Part shown: positions 37,956-50,690 of the stretch, one piece after another
How the letters are laid out: every line of letters begins with the position of its first letter
How positions within the stretch are numbered: the first letter of the stretch is position 1
Assembly (NCBI GenBank): GCA_023525715.1
Contig: CM042010.1
Span: 60,329,729 to 60,393,728 of the forward strand
Length of the DNA stretch: 64,000 nt
Source of the DNA: Cichorium intybus
Taxonomy: Eukaryota > Streptophyta > Magnoliopsida > Asterales > Asteraceae
Reading direction: 5' to 3'
Notes under the pieces: model-generated
Databases searched by the model: none
What the model was told of the DNA's origin: nothing
The model's input: only the letters and a program-made list of their open reading frames with translations
Position numbers and translations under genes: made by a program

Positions 37956-38171
37956 CTAAATTCTAATAGCAGCATTTCTTGTCCGTGGACATGCTTTTGG
38001 GTACTTACTTAATTGCACTGGCTCAATTAACCTACCCATGTTATGGATCCGAACATGAACCCCGGTCCAGTGCCATTGGCGACTGTCTGCCAAGTGCCAA
38101 CCATATGCTTTAAATATGGCATTGTCTCCATTTACCCTAAAGTCAACAACCCCAAAAGATTTTTTGCACTT
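37956..38171 (-). pseudogene. Unidentified exon-like open frame
   Basis: A 71-codon open minus-strand frame without ATG. Its composition is protein-like rather than AT-rich, with pieces NAIFKAYGWHLADSRQWHW and VHIRIHN-like VHVRIHNMGRLIEPVQ, ending at TAG 37956-37958. A TTGACTTTAG/GG site at about 38133 could be a splice acceptor. A second exon-like frame (ELMLLATNGEGLVSKEL) lies upstream on the same strand at about 38250-38340, but the phases do not join. I do not recognise the family. It could be a gene relic or chance. Confidence 0.3.
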
Positions 38172-39212
<1,041 letters not shown>

Positions 39213-39732
39213 TATTGCTACTATAGCACCATGAACTTTGTAAATTTACCCGATTTGGTCCTTAAAGTATTTTTTTTGCGTAATAGACCATTAAACTTTT
39301 AAAAAAACGTGTTAATTAAGGGAAGAACGAGGGTTTAAATCATATTAGCCGGTATTATTGCTGACTTGGCAATTGACTTGCAAATTAATTAATTTTTTAA
39401 AGGAAAAATTGAGATTGAACTATTTTTGTTGACCAAACTCTCTCTTTCTCTTTCTTTCTCTCTTTCTCGCTTTGACTGCTGGAAAATTTGAGGATGAGGG
39501 TGAACCACCTTTTCCCGACTCCCAGTCAACTCCATTCTTGAATTCCAACTCAAAGCTAAGGAAATAGAATGATACAAATAAGGATTATGATGAGTAAACC
39601 CAACCATACAAATTTGGATTACGATGAGAAAGGAAGCAGCACCTTTCTCTCGCATATGCTATAATTTCCAAAAGACCGAATCATATTTTCCCAAATCATA
39701 TAGTCACACCCAAACGTTGATCTTATCGTATA

Positions 39733-40160
39733 ATGGGTTCCATGGATTTCTCACTGTTTTCCCCAAAACTATACAAAAGTGTCGGAGTCGGCTGGGGTAC
39801 ATCGGTGGCAATGATGCACCCCACTGCCGCTGCCGCGGCAAACAAATCCAATTTGGGTTTTAAAACTTTTATGGAGAGTTTCACTGTAGATATTCATCGA
39901 GCAGAAGGCAGGAAATTAAACGTGCCATTAATTGTACCTTTTATGATTGGACGTCGAGGCTTGAGGGGGTCGAGAACGTGGCGATTCGTGTGGAGTTGAA
40001 TAACGGGTGTGTTGGGTGAGGGGAGGCTCTGATTCTGCCATTTGTCACGGCGGAGGATCAGATCACCGCTCTGAAGAAAGCAAGGGAAGCTTGTGAGTTT
40101 TTGAAGAAAAGTGAAGCCATGAGTTTGGGCGATGTGTTTCCAGGACATGATTTTTCATCC
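39733..40160 (+). pseudogene. Captured fragment of an enolase-superfamily (muconate cycloisomerase/L-Ala-D/L-Glu epimerase-like) gene
   Basis: Frame one, from ATG 39733, has a Ser/Ala-rich leader resembling a plastid transit peptide and then RAEGRKLNVPLIVPF. After a frameshift near 39953 another frame reads VENVAIRVELNNGCVG, a TGA at 40017-40019, and VTAEDQITALKKAREACEFL. This order matches the N-terminal capping domain of plant mandelate racemase/muconate lactonising-enzyme homologues, from memory of the family. Near 40130 a stretch is deleted, and nothing of the catalytic barrel is present. It is therefore a non-functional exon fragment sitting between transposon arms, probably acquired by the element. 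Confidence 0.65.
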
Positions 40161-40635
40161 GTAAGTTGTTTAAGGTAAGCTGTATGTAGGTGTTTTTTTG
40201 GACTTAATAGCGATAGTCAAGAACGGAGACTTACTTTTGACGAATTTGCCCTCATTTAATGCAACTCGATTCCACAGATCAAAACACAAAAGCCTTGGAT
40301 GTTGTGGATGCACATAGGGTAAAAAGGCGAAGGAATCCAAGTGACGTGAATCGAGAAAATGTGAAGTTATCCAACTTCAGATGGCGGCAAACCCGGAACT
40401 CTAGCTGACAAAATCCATTAATGTATCTGCAAGTCCACCTCTAGAGACGCACATATCGGCAGCGAGAGCAAGATTGGGAAGTTACCATTGCACTGAAATC
40501 TCCAATCCTCAATTGATTGACTAAGGGTGAGAAGAACGTGGTTGACTTGGATCTCGATTATGCGCAACAGATTGAAATTATTATCTCCTCGTCTTTCATC
40601 CTATTGTACGCGCCTCGGATCGAAGAATTAAATTG

Positions 40636-40638
<3 letters not shown>

Positions 40639-40678
<40 letters not shown>
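40639..40678 (+). repeat. (GA)n microsatellite inside the TA-flanked element
   Basis: About 20 GA units shortly before the right arm. Confidence 0.9.
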
Positions 40679-40680
<2 letters not shown>

Positions 40681-40899
40681 CTCGTTTCGTCAACAAATGG
40701 TACAACCCCAGTGATTTTTTTCTTTTTAATTCCAAGTCAGCTGCCAAGTCAACAATAATACCGGCTAACCATGTTTAAACCCTCGTTCTTCCCTTAATTG
40801 ACACGTTTTTTAAAAGTTTAATGGCCTATTGCACAAAAAAAATACTTTAAGGACCAAATCGGGTAAATTTATAAAGTTCATGGTGCTACAGTAGCAATA

Positions 40900-40904
<5 letters not shown>

Positions 40905-40961
<57 letters not shown>
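40905..40961. repeat. (TA)n microsatellite, right flank of insertion
   Basis: About 28 TA units, the continuation of the target tract. Confidence 0.93.
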
Positions 40962-40962
<1 letters not shown>

Positions 40963-41074
40963 CTAGTTGTTATATATTTATTAATTATGTTTAATCTGAA
41001 TATCATCTTGAAATTTAAAAGCTAGTTTATTTATTCAGTGTTTATATTGTGACTTGGATGACAGAAAATTGTAA

Positions 41075-41251
<177 letters not shown>

Positions 41252-41257
41252 TATATG

Positions 41258-41560
41258 TTTTATCTTCAATAAAGTTTCAATATTTTGACTCAGTTTATTT
41301 CAAAAAAATTATGTATATTTACATGTATTTACTACTTGAATAACGTATTTATACGTTTGAAAACATATTTTACTTATTTATACAAATATTTAATTAAAAT
41401 ACGTAAAAATAGGTGTATACATACGTTTTTAAATGTATAAATATGTATTTATACATGTATTTATTCCAAATGACGGTTATGGATTTTAGTAGGTTTGCTT
41501 AGTGAGATTATACAGAATGAGATTGGAATTGATTAAACAGAATTGGATTGTACGGAACTA
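41258..41560. mobile_element. Truncated relative of the 2114-3168 foldback element
   Basis: TATGTTTTATCTTCAATAAAG, TTTTACATGTATTTAC and ACGTATTTATACGTTTGAAAA align in order with 2310-2520. CAAATGACGG...GGAACTAGAT aligns with the opposite strand of 2530-2640. The outer arm is missing on the left, where the TA tract starts. Confidence 0.65.
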
Positions 41561-44500
41561 GATAATTATTAATATAGTGTTTTGTAAGACTAGTACAACA
41601 TAACACAACATGTTAAACTTATTATATTGTTTTCCGTACGAATTAAGCAACATAATAATTCCATTATTATCTAACAATAGGGTTGTAAACAAGCCGATTC
41701 GAGCTCGAGTCCCATGAATTTAACGAGCCAAGCCCGAGCCCGAGCCCAACCGAGCATCAGCGTCATATGTAATAAAATATATAGTTGGTTATTTATGACA
41801 GGAGATGACGCATTGCCATCGAAATGGTTTTCCCATGCGAATCAATTAACATTCACTTTCCACAAAACTATTAACAACAAACATTTTATTGTGTTAGGAC
41901 ACATTTTAGTTACAATATTAACAAAATATCTAACATCACCGTCGTCAATAGTTAGCATAATTACGTTTAATCCAAGAAATTGAAAAGACAGACTTATGTG
42001 ATTAGTATGTAGGATGGACTTTGAAGCCACCGAACTAACCAACCTAGAAAAGTTGATATCATTGGTTAAATACACACCAAAACATGTGTAATATGGAGCA
42101 ATATAATGCATAAAGACGTATTTTCGCTCAAACTGTTCTCCACTACAAAGATAATTGTCTAAAAAACTGATTAAATAAACTCATTATCATTAATTGAATC
42201 TAGATTAGGATGTCCTTTAAACAAATGTGAGAAAACATAAATATGTAAACAAATAGCCATGAACTTATATATAACAATGCAAAATGTATATTGGTTAGCC
42301 TGAAATGTACGTGATCTTGTGATGTTAGATTCAATAATACATTTATGTAAAATCTGATCGACCAGTCTCCCACTTCGGAACAGCCATTACTACATGAGAA
42401 TGACATATTTCAGATAAAAGGGCTATTGTCCAAAACTGAAAATAAGAGGATATTTTTATTAATTACATCGCTTATGAAGACCAATTTTTTTTAATATCTC
42501 TCATATTTGTTGATACAAAATAATAAAATAGCAAGATTTAATAAGGTTCGCGAATTGAGGCAAAAAAATATTATCAAAAATTAGAATTGTTAAAGTCGTT
42601 AGACTGCATAGTGTGGGATTGAGGATGCCACTGCCATCCGTGGTGGCAGTGGATGCCACATTCATGGACCATCCTGAAGTTTCTCTCAATGCAACTTTCT
42701 CTCAATGGCGTGGCTTCATTTTTTTGTACGCTCAATAACTTTGTGTTGGTAGTGTAATTATGATAAAACATAACATTTTCTTGGATAAATAGTTTGATAT
42801 TTTTAATTCTCATTTAAATTTTAGGAAACTTTTAAGGTTTGTTTCATGATGAGGTTTTTCTGGGGTTTGAAAACTCTTGCAAGTGTTTTTGATACATAGG
42901 GTTTTGCTTGGTTCTAGTGTTGATTCTTTGAACTTGTTTTAAGTTTTCCTTCATAAAATTGTAGTTGATTAGGTCTTTTTAATGTAATGTTTTTGGTTTT
43001 AATGTTACGATCTTTTTAATTTAAATGTTATATTTAAATAAAATAAAATTTAAAATATATGTGAGGCATGGAATGACAACCATCTGTGATAGTGGCATAC
43101 AATAGTATAAATGGATGTATCCTATGTAACGCCTATGTAACATCCAATATTAACGACATGGATGACACTCACACCTCTAAGCCTTATGAATGATGGATAT
43201 CTATTAAACTTTTTCACTTTCTTGGGTAAATGGCACTTCAACTCTCACCGACAAGTCCACATCAAATTTGAGAAAAGTAAGTCAAATTATATCTAAAGTA
43301 AGCGATGTGAAACCTGAAATTGAAACTAGGACCTAATTGCGAGATGCTGTTAGATATTCTTAAAAAAAATTAAAAGTTTAACATTATTGTAAGTAAACAA
43401 GCCCAGAATTAACTCCATAACACATGGAGCAAATTTGTGTGAAATGACGTAGTAAAGACGTAACCATCGTTTTCTTATGCCCCCTGCCCTTTGGATTATT
43501 CCATTTACAGTTGTCCATTTTAATAATCATTCACCAAGAACTATTAAAGAGTTGTTTTGCATTATATTAATCTTGCTTCCATTTATTTTCTCTTCCAAGT
43601 AATCCATTTTAACGGAAATTATGGATACATGTTCGCTTAAAGATGCCATAACTTGTCGACTTTTAATCAACTGAAATTTATATTTAACTTTAACGGTACA
43701 AGACTTAATAGTAACGGCCACAACTAAATTAGACAGATACTTAGCATTTAATACATGAACATGAATAGACTGAATATGACGAATTAAACTAAACTGGATT
43801 GTATGACACTAAATTAGTTCTTATCTATAGTGTTTGGTTGCAATAGGACAAGACACAAAATTGGGTTGAAATTACTAGATTGTCCTCTTTTTAAATTGTT
43901 TTTAGTATCTTTTTACCATATTATAATTATAAATAAAGAACCTCACATGTATGTGTGTGTGATGGGGTGTGCTGGGTGAGGGGATGGGGTGTGTGGCGGG
44001 GCGAATTTAAAGTGAGTGAAGGTGGGTCCTAGGACTCACCTATTTTTTTTAATTTATAGTGTTAATTATTTATTAAAAAAATTAGGAACCACCTTAAAAA
44101 TAATTAAGGACTTATCTAAGCCCAAAAAATATCAATCAATTTAAAAGAATCAACTCCGTCTTGTTAAATGTTAAGGAGTCTAATCAAATAAAATAGCCCA
44201 ATACACTAAAATACAAATAAAAATAAATAAATTACGGCAAACAGGTCCAATCCACGATCGCTTCCAGCTGCCCTCGCGTTGTCGTCTGTCGCCAGATCGG
44301 CGATTACCAAATGACCCGACCCGACCCGCTACTATTATCTTTTTTACTCTTTTATTTTTTCGATTTATTTAGATAGGGAATCACGTGAATTTCGATTCTA
44401 GATTCGCTACTGTGTGTGTGTGGGTAGCGAGGGACTGTAGATGAACAACGGTAATAGGATTTTTTTTTGTCATTTGATTTTCTGTTACACTTTATTCCAC

Positions 44501-44630
44501 TCTTTTGGGTGAGACTCAAATTTAATCAATTAATGTCATTTAACCAGTCATTGTGCCAGTCCCATCGACACCAAATACAATTTCAAAATTATTTATTCTG
44601 TTTTGTTTCATCCAATGCTATGTACCAAAC
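41561..44630. other. AT-rich intergenic DNA
   Basis: No intact gene seen. AGGGTTGTAAACAAGCCGATT at 41682 with following GAGCTCGAG/GCCCGAGCCCGAG resembles a plant hAT-type terminus, but no mate is visible. A 9-bp perfect hairpin CCACTGCCA/TGGCAGTGG lies at 42628-42652. Positions 44245-44340 are GC-richer, with no coding match. Ends in CAAAC (44626-44630), the duplication of the next element. Confidence 0.4.
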
Positions 44631-46199
44631 TGTTGGATTAGGTGTCTAAGCCATGACTAATAATTAGTATTTATCTAATTAATAGTAGCATAGTCCATTT
44701 GGGTTGCCCTCATAGTTGGAGGATTGGCAGAAAGTCCGGTAGAGAGAAAGATTGGTTTATTATGTGATTAATAAATCAATAGAAATTAAATAAATAGTTT
44801 ATTAATATATTTAAGTGATAATATATTAATTAGAAACTATAATAATTAATTAGAAATTTTTCTGGAATTAATTGGAATTAATTTGGCAGTTAAATTGATT
44901 AATTAAGGTGCAGGGACTAAAACTGTAATTATCCAATAGTTGAGTAAGTGACAGTTGAGTGAGTGAGAGTGGTGAACGAAATTATATATGGAAATATATA
45001 TATTTTTGATTTTGATAATGAGGATAAAAGGGTTTGAATTATTAAGATAAAGGCTTATCTTAATTTGAATTCAAAAAGGTTTATCTTTAAGGTTTATCTG
45101 ATCACCATTCGGAGCCTATAAATAGGGAGGCTCACCCTAACCCTAAAGCCACGATTTTGAGGCTCTCTAAGAAGGTATTTTCGGCCAACAACTCCAAGCT
45201 AGGGTGTGACTACATTTGAGGCAAGAGGTTTCTGTTGCTTTGCTTCCAAGATTCACTAAAGGTTGGTTTTTCTTGATCTTTCTTTTAGTTAATTTTTTTT
45301 CTGGCCTTTTAGGAATTGTTATATGTTTAACTAGAAGAAAAACTGTAACGCCAAGATACTCTTTTTATAATTATTATAAAAGGGTAAATTGGTCATTTTA
45401 CCTTGGAAGGGTAAAATGGTCTTTTGGACAGAAAAGTATTTGGTTTGAAATAATATTTTAAGTTTTGGACTTAAAATGTTATAAAAAACTGATTTTTGGT
45501 CGTTTTACCGAAAAAGGGTATTTTGGTCATTTGACCAAGTCAACGACCAATTATGTAAAAATATTGTTGGTTGTGGCCAAAATGTAAGAAATGGAAGTTT
45601 TATTGTAATAAAACTTGGTTATTGTGGTCAAAGTTCAAGAAATGGAACTTTAGGACCAAAAATGTAAATTTTTGGAGTATAAATATAGAGAGTTTGACTC
45701 TCCTCTTTGACCAGCTCATTGTGCAGCAACGGGAGAAGGTTTCAAGATGCGATTTCTGCAGGAGATCATGAAATTGAAGCAAGAACTAGGAACAATTGTT
45801 GGAATGGGTGATTTCCAAGCAATTAAGGTTAGTTTTAACCAAGTTCTTGATGATGTTCTATAAAGGTTTTATAGAAACTGAAATTTATGAATTTCAGTTG
45901 TGATTATGTGGTTAAATTGGTTTATTACTTCCATTGAGTCATGCTAGAAAGGACTTAACTCAAGAAAATGGAAGTAGGTTGTTATTTTTGATGAATTTGA
46001 AGTTTTGGGGTTTTGGAACTAAGAACCCTAATTCTTCATATTGATTGATTTAGTTGTTTTGAATGGTTGAAAACCTTGTTAAAGTATAAGGTTTTAGCCT
46101 AGGAACAAACCCCAAAGGATTAAGTCGAGTATTAAGGGCTTAAAATGAGAAAATGGGATTTTGTAGCTTGAAAATCGGAGTTTCTGGTCTGCTGATCAG

Positions 46200-46345
46200 C
46201 CCTCGCGACGCGACCAGCATGGTCGTCGCGACGTCGCAACTCGAAGGGCATGACCTTCGCGACTCGAGGAGCATGGTCCTCGCGACTCGAGGAGCATGGT
46301 CTTCGCGACGCGACCATAGGGTCCGTCGCGACGCGAGCCCTGGGC
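46200..46345 (+). repeat. GC-rich CGCGACTCGAGGAGCATGG-type repeats in solo LTR
   Basis: About six imperfect 23-base units around TCGCGAC...AGCATGGTC, in the same relative place as the GCGCAGTGCGCCC repeats of Gypsy-1. Confidence 0.75.
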
Positions 46346-46920
46346 AGAAACTAAATTGTTTTCTGTGAATTTTCCAAGTTTGATTCTTGTGCTAGGCTTA
46401 TCCGATTGACCTGAAATTTTAAACATAGGTTTAATATGTTGTAAAACTTCATGGAAAATTATCGGAATACGAATACGACCTCCCGAAAGTACTGTAGTAG
46501 AATACGCGTATTTCGGGAAGTGTATTAAATTATATAACAATGGTTATTGATTGGAAATACTTGGAAATGGTTCCCAATTGAATTGTATAGGACTCTTGTG
46601 TAGTAGAGTCAACTAAAATGGTTATTAACCTATTATCATTTGGTATATAAATGAATAAATAGGTACGGGATAAATGGTTGTGGTGCACGCAAAGGCAAGA
46701 AACAACCGAAATAAAATGCAGCTAGCATCCAGGTGAGTAATCTCACTGACATCACATATGATATGTGTTGATTGGACTGTTACAGGTTGAAACAGGTTTG
46801 GGGGACGAAAATGATGATCTAACGTTATGGTGAAAAGGCAATACCGGATAAGCCGTGAGTCAATGAAATGACAAGAACGGAACCGTGAGCCACAAATGGT
46901 TTCTGGATTTTTATATCCAA

Positions 46921-47250
46921 TGGGTGCGGCCTTGTTGGCTATGACTCCGGTGCGACCTTCGGGCTATGTCTCCGATGCGGCCTTGTTGGCTATGACTCCG
47001 GTGCGGCCTTCGGGCTATGTCTCCGATGTGGCCTTCGGGCTATGTCTCCGATGCGGCCTACGGGCTATGACTCCGGTGCGGCTTACGGGCTATGTCTCCG
47101 ATGCGACGTACGGGCTATGATATTTGGTGCGGCCTTTTGGCTATGATTTTGTTACAGGTACATGTTGTGGCCTTATGGCTATGGTATCGGGTTATTTAAC
47201 CCAGCTGGTGCGGCCTTCGGGCTATGAATTATATATTGATAATGTTTTGG
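46921..47250 (+). repeat. 24-26-base minisatellite in solo LTR
   Basis: At least nine units of GTGCGGCCTTCGGGCTATG plus CTCCG or similar, decaying rightward. It occupies the place of the CCGTGAGTC array in Gypsy-1. Confidence 0.85.
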
Positions 47251-47889
47251 TGCAGCTTATATAGCTATGACACAGAGTGCGGCTTGGTTAGCCATGATAT
47301 ACGGTGCAGTCCGCTGTGACTAAGAGATATGGGACAGAAATAGTTGTATATGATTATATATGCAAATAACTAACGTGGTTTGATAATTGCAGGTTATCAT
47401 GTTATAGTCTGTAAGGCTATAATGTAGGATGTGATATCCTAAGAGATATTTGGACAGCCAGTAAGGCTAGGAGTTTTGGATTCGATATCCAGAAAAATAC
47501 ATGATTGTATTTTATACGTGTTATTTGTAGGAATGATTACTCACTGAGCTTTGTAGCTCATTCCGTTTGTTACTGTCCCTGCAGGTTAGCATGATACTGG
47601 TAGGGGACAAGATAGAGTCCGTGACTTTGAAGTGGGACTCTTAGATGCTGTCAGTAGCAGCCCGGCTTTAAAGGAGTTATGGTATTTTATACTCTCCTTG
47701 ATACACTTGTACCCGTTTTTATTAAAATATACCCCTTGATATGGTTTTATGTATTGAAACCTGTGTTTTAAATGAAAAATTTTTCAGGGGTGTTTTTGTT
47801 TAAAAAGCCGGGTGTTACAAAAACTTAGATCTATATAGGTTGCATGTGAACTTAGGATTTTTAGTTCATAGTTGCAAAAAACCTTTCAG

Positions 47890-47901
47890 TGGTATCAGAG
47901 C
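47890..47901 (+). promoter_or_regulatory. Gag-only element primer binding site (tRNA-iMet)
   Basis: TGGTATCAGAGC one base after the 5' LTR, a perfect match. Confidence 0.95.
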
Positions 47902-48810
47902 TATTTGGTTGTTTTTCTTGTTAAATTGCTATAACTGCTTTCCTGAAAATTAGGGTTTAATTGTTTATAAACCCTAATGTGGCCAATTTCGAAATTTAGG
48001 GTTTGTTTTAGAAACCCTAGCCACTCCCCTATGATTTGGCGATTTTTTGTGGATTAGGTTAGAAGGTATTCTATTTTTGGTAACTTTAAATTGTTTAAAA
48101 GATAAACCTTAAAACCCTTTATCCTAAAAATCGAAATTTAAGGGATTAGGATAGGTTTTAATTAATTTGATTAATTTGATAAAAACCTATCTACTTTTGA
48201 ATTAATTTAATTAATTGGTAATTAAAAGATAATTCAAGGATTTAATTTAATTTAAAATTTAATTGCTTTAAATTGGCGAAAATTAAATAGATAAATCCTA
48301 AAATATTTTAAAATGTTTAAAATATCAAATTTAATTAATTTAATTAATTGGTTAATTAAAAGATAATTAAAATTGATTTTAAGGTTTAATTTAATTTGAA
48401 ATTTAATAGTTTAAATTGGCAATAAATTAAAAGATAAACCGGAAACAATTTTTTAAATGGTTTAAAAAATTACATCTTATATATATTATAATTAGGGAGT
48501 TATTATTATATGTATAAGATTAAAATGGTTAGTCAAATCATTAGTAGGCCTCATTCACGAAGCTGGTCTATAAAGTGGGTATAAGGAGACTGCCTATAAA
48601 ATGGCGGTCTAATGGGTGAACATTCTCGCCCACCGCTCGCCTGATCAGTGGAAGGTCGTTAGCCGAACATGTTTGATAGGACCACTTAATAATCACTAAA
48701 AGTTAATGATTCAAAGTACTAGAACACTTAATAAAATCCCAATCTAGTTACTTTAGGAAAAATGTGAATTGATGCTAATCCATGAAATTGCACATTGGAC
48801 TTTATGAAAC

Positions 48811-48846
48811 ATTGGTGGAGCGTGTGTGGTTAACCGGCACGCCAAT
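48811..48846 (+). other. Constant-loop hairpin, copy C
   Basis: Stem ATTGGTG (48811-48817) with CGCCAAT (48840-48846), one G-U. Compared with copy A the stem bases changed on both sides while GGAGC...CCGGCA stayed. Outer ATTGCA / TGCAAT and ACTTTATGAA / TTCATAAAAAGT can extend it. Confidence 0.65.
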
Positions 48847-48892
48847 TGGGGTTCATAAAAAGTTGCAATGGGTTTCCCGGGTATTATCATTG

Positions 48893-48926
48893 TTGATGGA
48901 GCGTGTGTGGTTTACCGGCACATCAA
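48893..48926 (+). other. Constant-loop hairpin, copy D
   Basis: Stem TTGATG (48893-48898) with CATCAA (48921-48926) around GGAGC and TGTGGTTTACCGGCA. Outer TTATCAT / ATGATAA can extend it. Confidence 0.65.
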
Positions 48927-49255
48927 TTAGAGATGATAATTAACCCGAGAGTACCAAGCTAATTTGCATGGTTATTCACATCCAGTTTGTGATCCTCGGC
49001 ATCCCAGTCACAAACAGTGGGGCACATCCGAGATTAAACATGCCATTTAAAAGTTTAATGAATCTCATCAGAACTAGGAATTTCATAAGATGAAATTGAT
49101 AAGTGTTTATCTACCTTAATGACCATTATGTTGTGATTACGGCATCCCTCTTCACACCATAGTTGGGGTATTTTGGATCCTAGCCTTAATAAATAATATA
49201 TTGGGTAATTATTTAAAAGGAACAGTTAAACTAATAAATTCTATTTCTTTTATAG

Positions 49256-50179
49256 ATGTCAAGTGTCAATTCTCCTCCTTCTCCTCCTTCACCCATTTCT
49301 GAAAGCATCAGAATGCACCTGCTTAATATGGAAAGGCCGACTGGCCTCAACTGTAAAGAATGGCTTCGCAATTGGAGACTAGGTCTCGGCATTGCTGGCA
49401 AGCTACATCTCACTGAGTATCCGATCCCAGTTCCACCGGAACAAGTCATCATAAAAGGTCCTTATGATGAATCCGAAGAGATTCGTGACCTCATGCTATC
49501 AACCATTGACCCCGAGTTCCGCAAGGATTTTGAATCCTTGGGGCCATATGAGTTGATGCAACTGGTGGAGGAAAGGTTCCAAAAACCAGTTGAAGAGGAA
49601 CGAGCTAGAATCCTCGGAAGACTTGCAGAGTGCAAGCTAAAGGGAGGAAGTAGCATCAATTCGCATGTTCTTCAGATTGAAGGGTACATAGGCGAGTTAT
49701 ATAAACTTGGTCATCCCATGAGTCAGGAGGAGAGTGTTAACATCCTGCTCGCTTCGCTGACAAATGAGTACGATCTGTTCATTCAGACGTATAGAAAGGA
49801 AAACCAGAAAAAGACCCTCATGGAAATGCGTCCACTGTTGACTTTATACGAGTCACTCTTGGACAGGCATAGCTCCAATGGCTCAGCTACTTCTGGATTA
49901 AGTCCAGTAAAGAGACGTAACAAGAAACGGTCAAGATCGACTGGACATGTCTCAAACTGGGAATCCGCTAAATCGGATACAGTCACGGAAAGATTGGAAG
50001 ACGCTCCAACTCTTTTGAAAGCTCAGGTATATCTAAAAACCTCAAAACTCCTGTTCCAAGATTTCTTGATACATAATGTGACAGTCGCATTTTGGTTTGT
50101 ATGCAGGGAATCAAGAAGGCACGGGACTCTGGTGCATAGGAGCACATATAGATTGGATCTCCAGCTTGTGCAGTTTTGA
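49256..50179 (+). CDS. Divergent copia-type Gag of the Gag-only element
   Basis: 307 codons from ATG 49256, directly after the leader as in Copia-2. The protein has a Pro/Ser-rich start, a UBN2-like Gag core (EIRDLMLSTIDPEF, YELMQLVEERF, ILGRLAECKLK, VNILLASLTNEYDLF; about residues 75-185) and a basic cluster KRRNKKRSR (about residues 221-229) that could bind RNA or act as a nuclear signal. There is no zinc knuckle, protease or other pol domain. Identity with Copia-2 Gag is low although the layout matches. GT...AG boundaries at 50027-50106 would replace the last 50 residues by about ten if spliced. The open frame suggests recent function. Confidence 0.85.
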   Translation: MSSVNSPPSPPSPISESIRMHLLNMERPTGLNCKEWLRNWRLGLGIAGKLHLTEYPIPVPPEQVIIKGPYDESEEIRDLMLSTIDPEFRKDFESLGPYELMQLVEERFQKPVEEERARILGRLAECKLKGGSSINSHVLQIEGYIGELYKLGHPMSQEESVNILLASLTNEYDLFIQTYRKENQKKTLMEMRPLLTLYESLLDRHSSNGSATSGLSPVKRRNKKRSRSTGHVSNWESAKSDTVTERLEDAPTLLKAQVYLKTSKLLFQDFLIHNVTVAFWFVCRESRRHGTLVHRSTYRLDLQLVQF

Positions 50180-50429
50180 AGTTTTAGATAGATATTAAAT
50201 ATTGTTATTAGTCTTTAGATACATTTTTGACATTGTCTATTACATTGTTCAAGGATTTTATTTTTAATAAAATTGTCATATTTTCTTTTAACACCTGTTC
50301 TCTAAAATTATCCTTGAAATGTTATATGAATGTGTTGAATGTATGATTAGTAATAACTTGAATGTTGATGCATCCAAAGTGTTTGGATTCAAGAATTGTG
50401 TCATTTATGATTGTTAATACAAAAGTTAT

Positions 50430-50690
50430 AAGAATCAATTCAACCATAGGTCCAGTTGGACAGGACCTTGGAATCATTTGACTTAGAGTCACTTGATGAG
50501 TTGATTTCTTAATGTGTCAAGAAATGAATCAACCAAAGGTCCAGTTGGACAGGACTTTGGAATCATCTGACTTGGAGTCAGATGATGATTAAGTTCTTTA
50601 TAAAGCACATGTGGCAAGAAATGAATCACCCAAAGATCCAGAGGATAGGATTTTAGAATCAGTTGACTTAGAGTCAACTGAAGATTGCAA
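50430..50690 (+). repeat. Three tandem units, each with a hairpin
   Basis: Units of 89 and 96 bp share AATCAA.C.AAGGTCCAGTT and a hairpin. Stems are 50475-50483/50487-50498 (imperfect), CATCTGACT/AGTCAGATG (50564-50572/50576-50584) and CAGTTGACT/AGTCAACTG (50660-50668/50672-50680). The second and third differ at paired positions on both arms. Confidence 0.75.

Larger units (their letters stand above)
45344..47819 (+). mobile_element. Solo LTR of a gypsy element related to Gypsy-1
   Basis: 2,476 bp, TGTAACGCC...GGTGTTACA, with the duplication AAAAC at 45339-45343 and 47820-47824. The opening block, the TATA region (TATAAATA, 45678-45685) and the region GATTACTCACTGAGC / TCCCTGCAGG follow the same order as in the Gypsy-1 LTRs, but sequence and internal repeats differ, so it is a sister family. 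A single LTR with a correct duplication means the full element was removed by LTR-LTR recombination. Confidence 0.95.
44631..47888 (+). repeat. Gag-only element 5' LTR, split by a solo gypsy LTR
   Basis: Parts 44631-45343 and 47825-47888. Starts TGTTGGATTAGGTGTCTAAG like Copia-2, but the centre differs. TATA box at 45117-45124. Removing 45344-47824 restores the sequence of the 3' LTR. Confidence 0.95.
47902..49255 (+). other. Gag-only element untranslated leader
   Basis: 1.35 kb, similar to the Copia-2 leader, most strongly at 48540-49040 (GTAGGCCTCATTCACGAAGC shared exactly). It carries the same hairpins: 48604-48636, 48811-48846, 48893-48926 and 48985-49015. It is AT-rich with ATTTAATT repeats at 48180-48430. 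Confidence 0.75.

Noticed and set aside
39389..39655. Minus-strand frame inside the TA-flanked element
   Set aside because: It reads a CT-rich repeat as Arg-Glu runs and has no domain; the supported similarity is on the plus strand.
43136..43145. TGTAACATCC as the start of another gypsy LTR
   Set aside because: No matching GTTACA end with a target duplication was found downstream.
46921..47250. CRISPR-like repeat array
   Set aside because: Units are contiguous without unique spacers and lie inside a plant gypsy LTR; this is a minisatellite.
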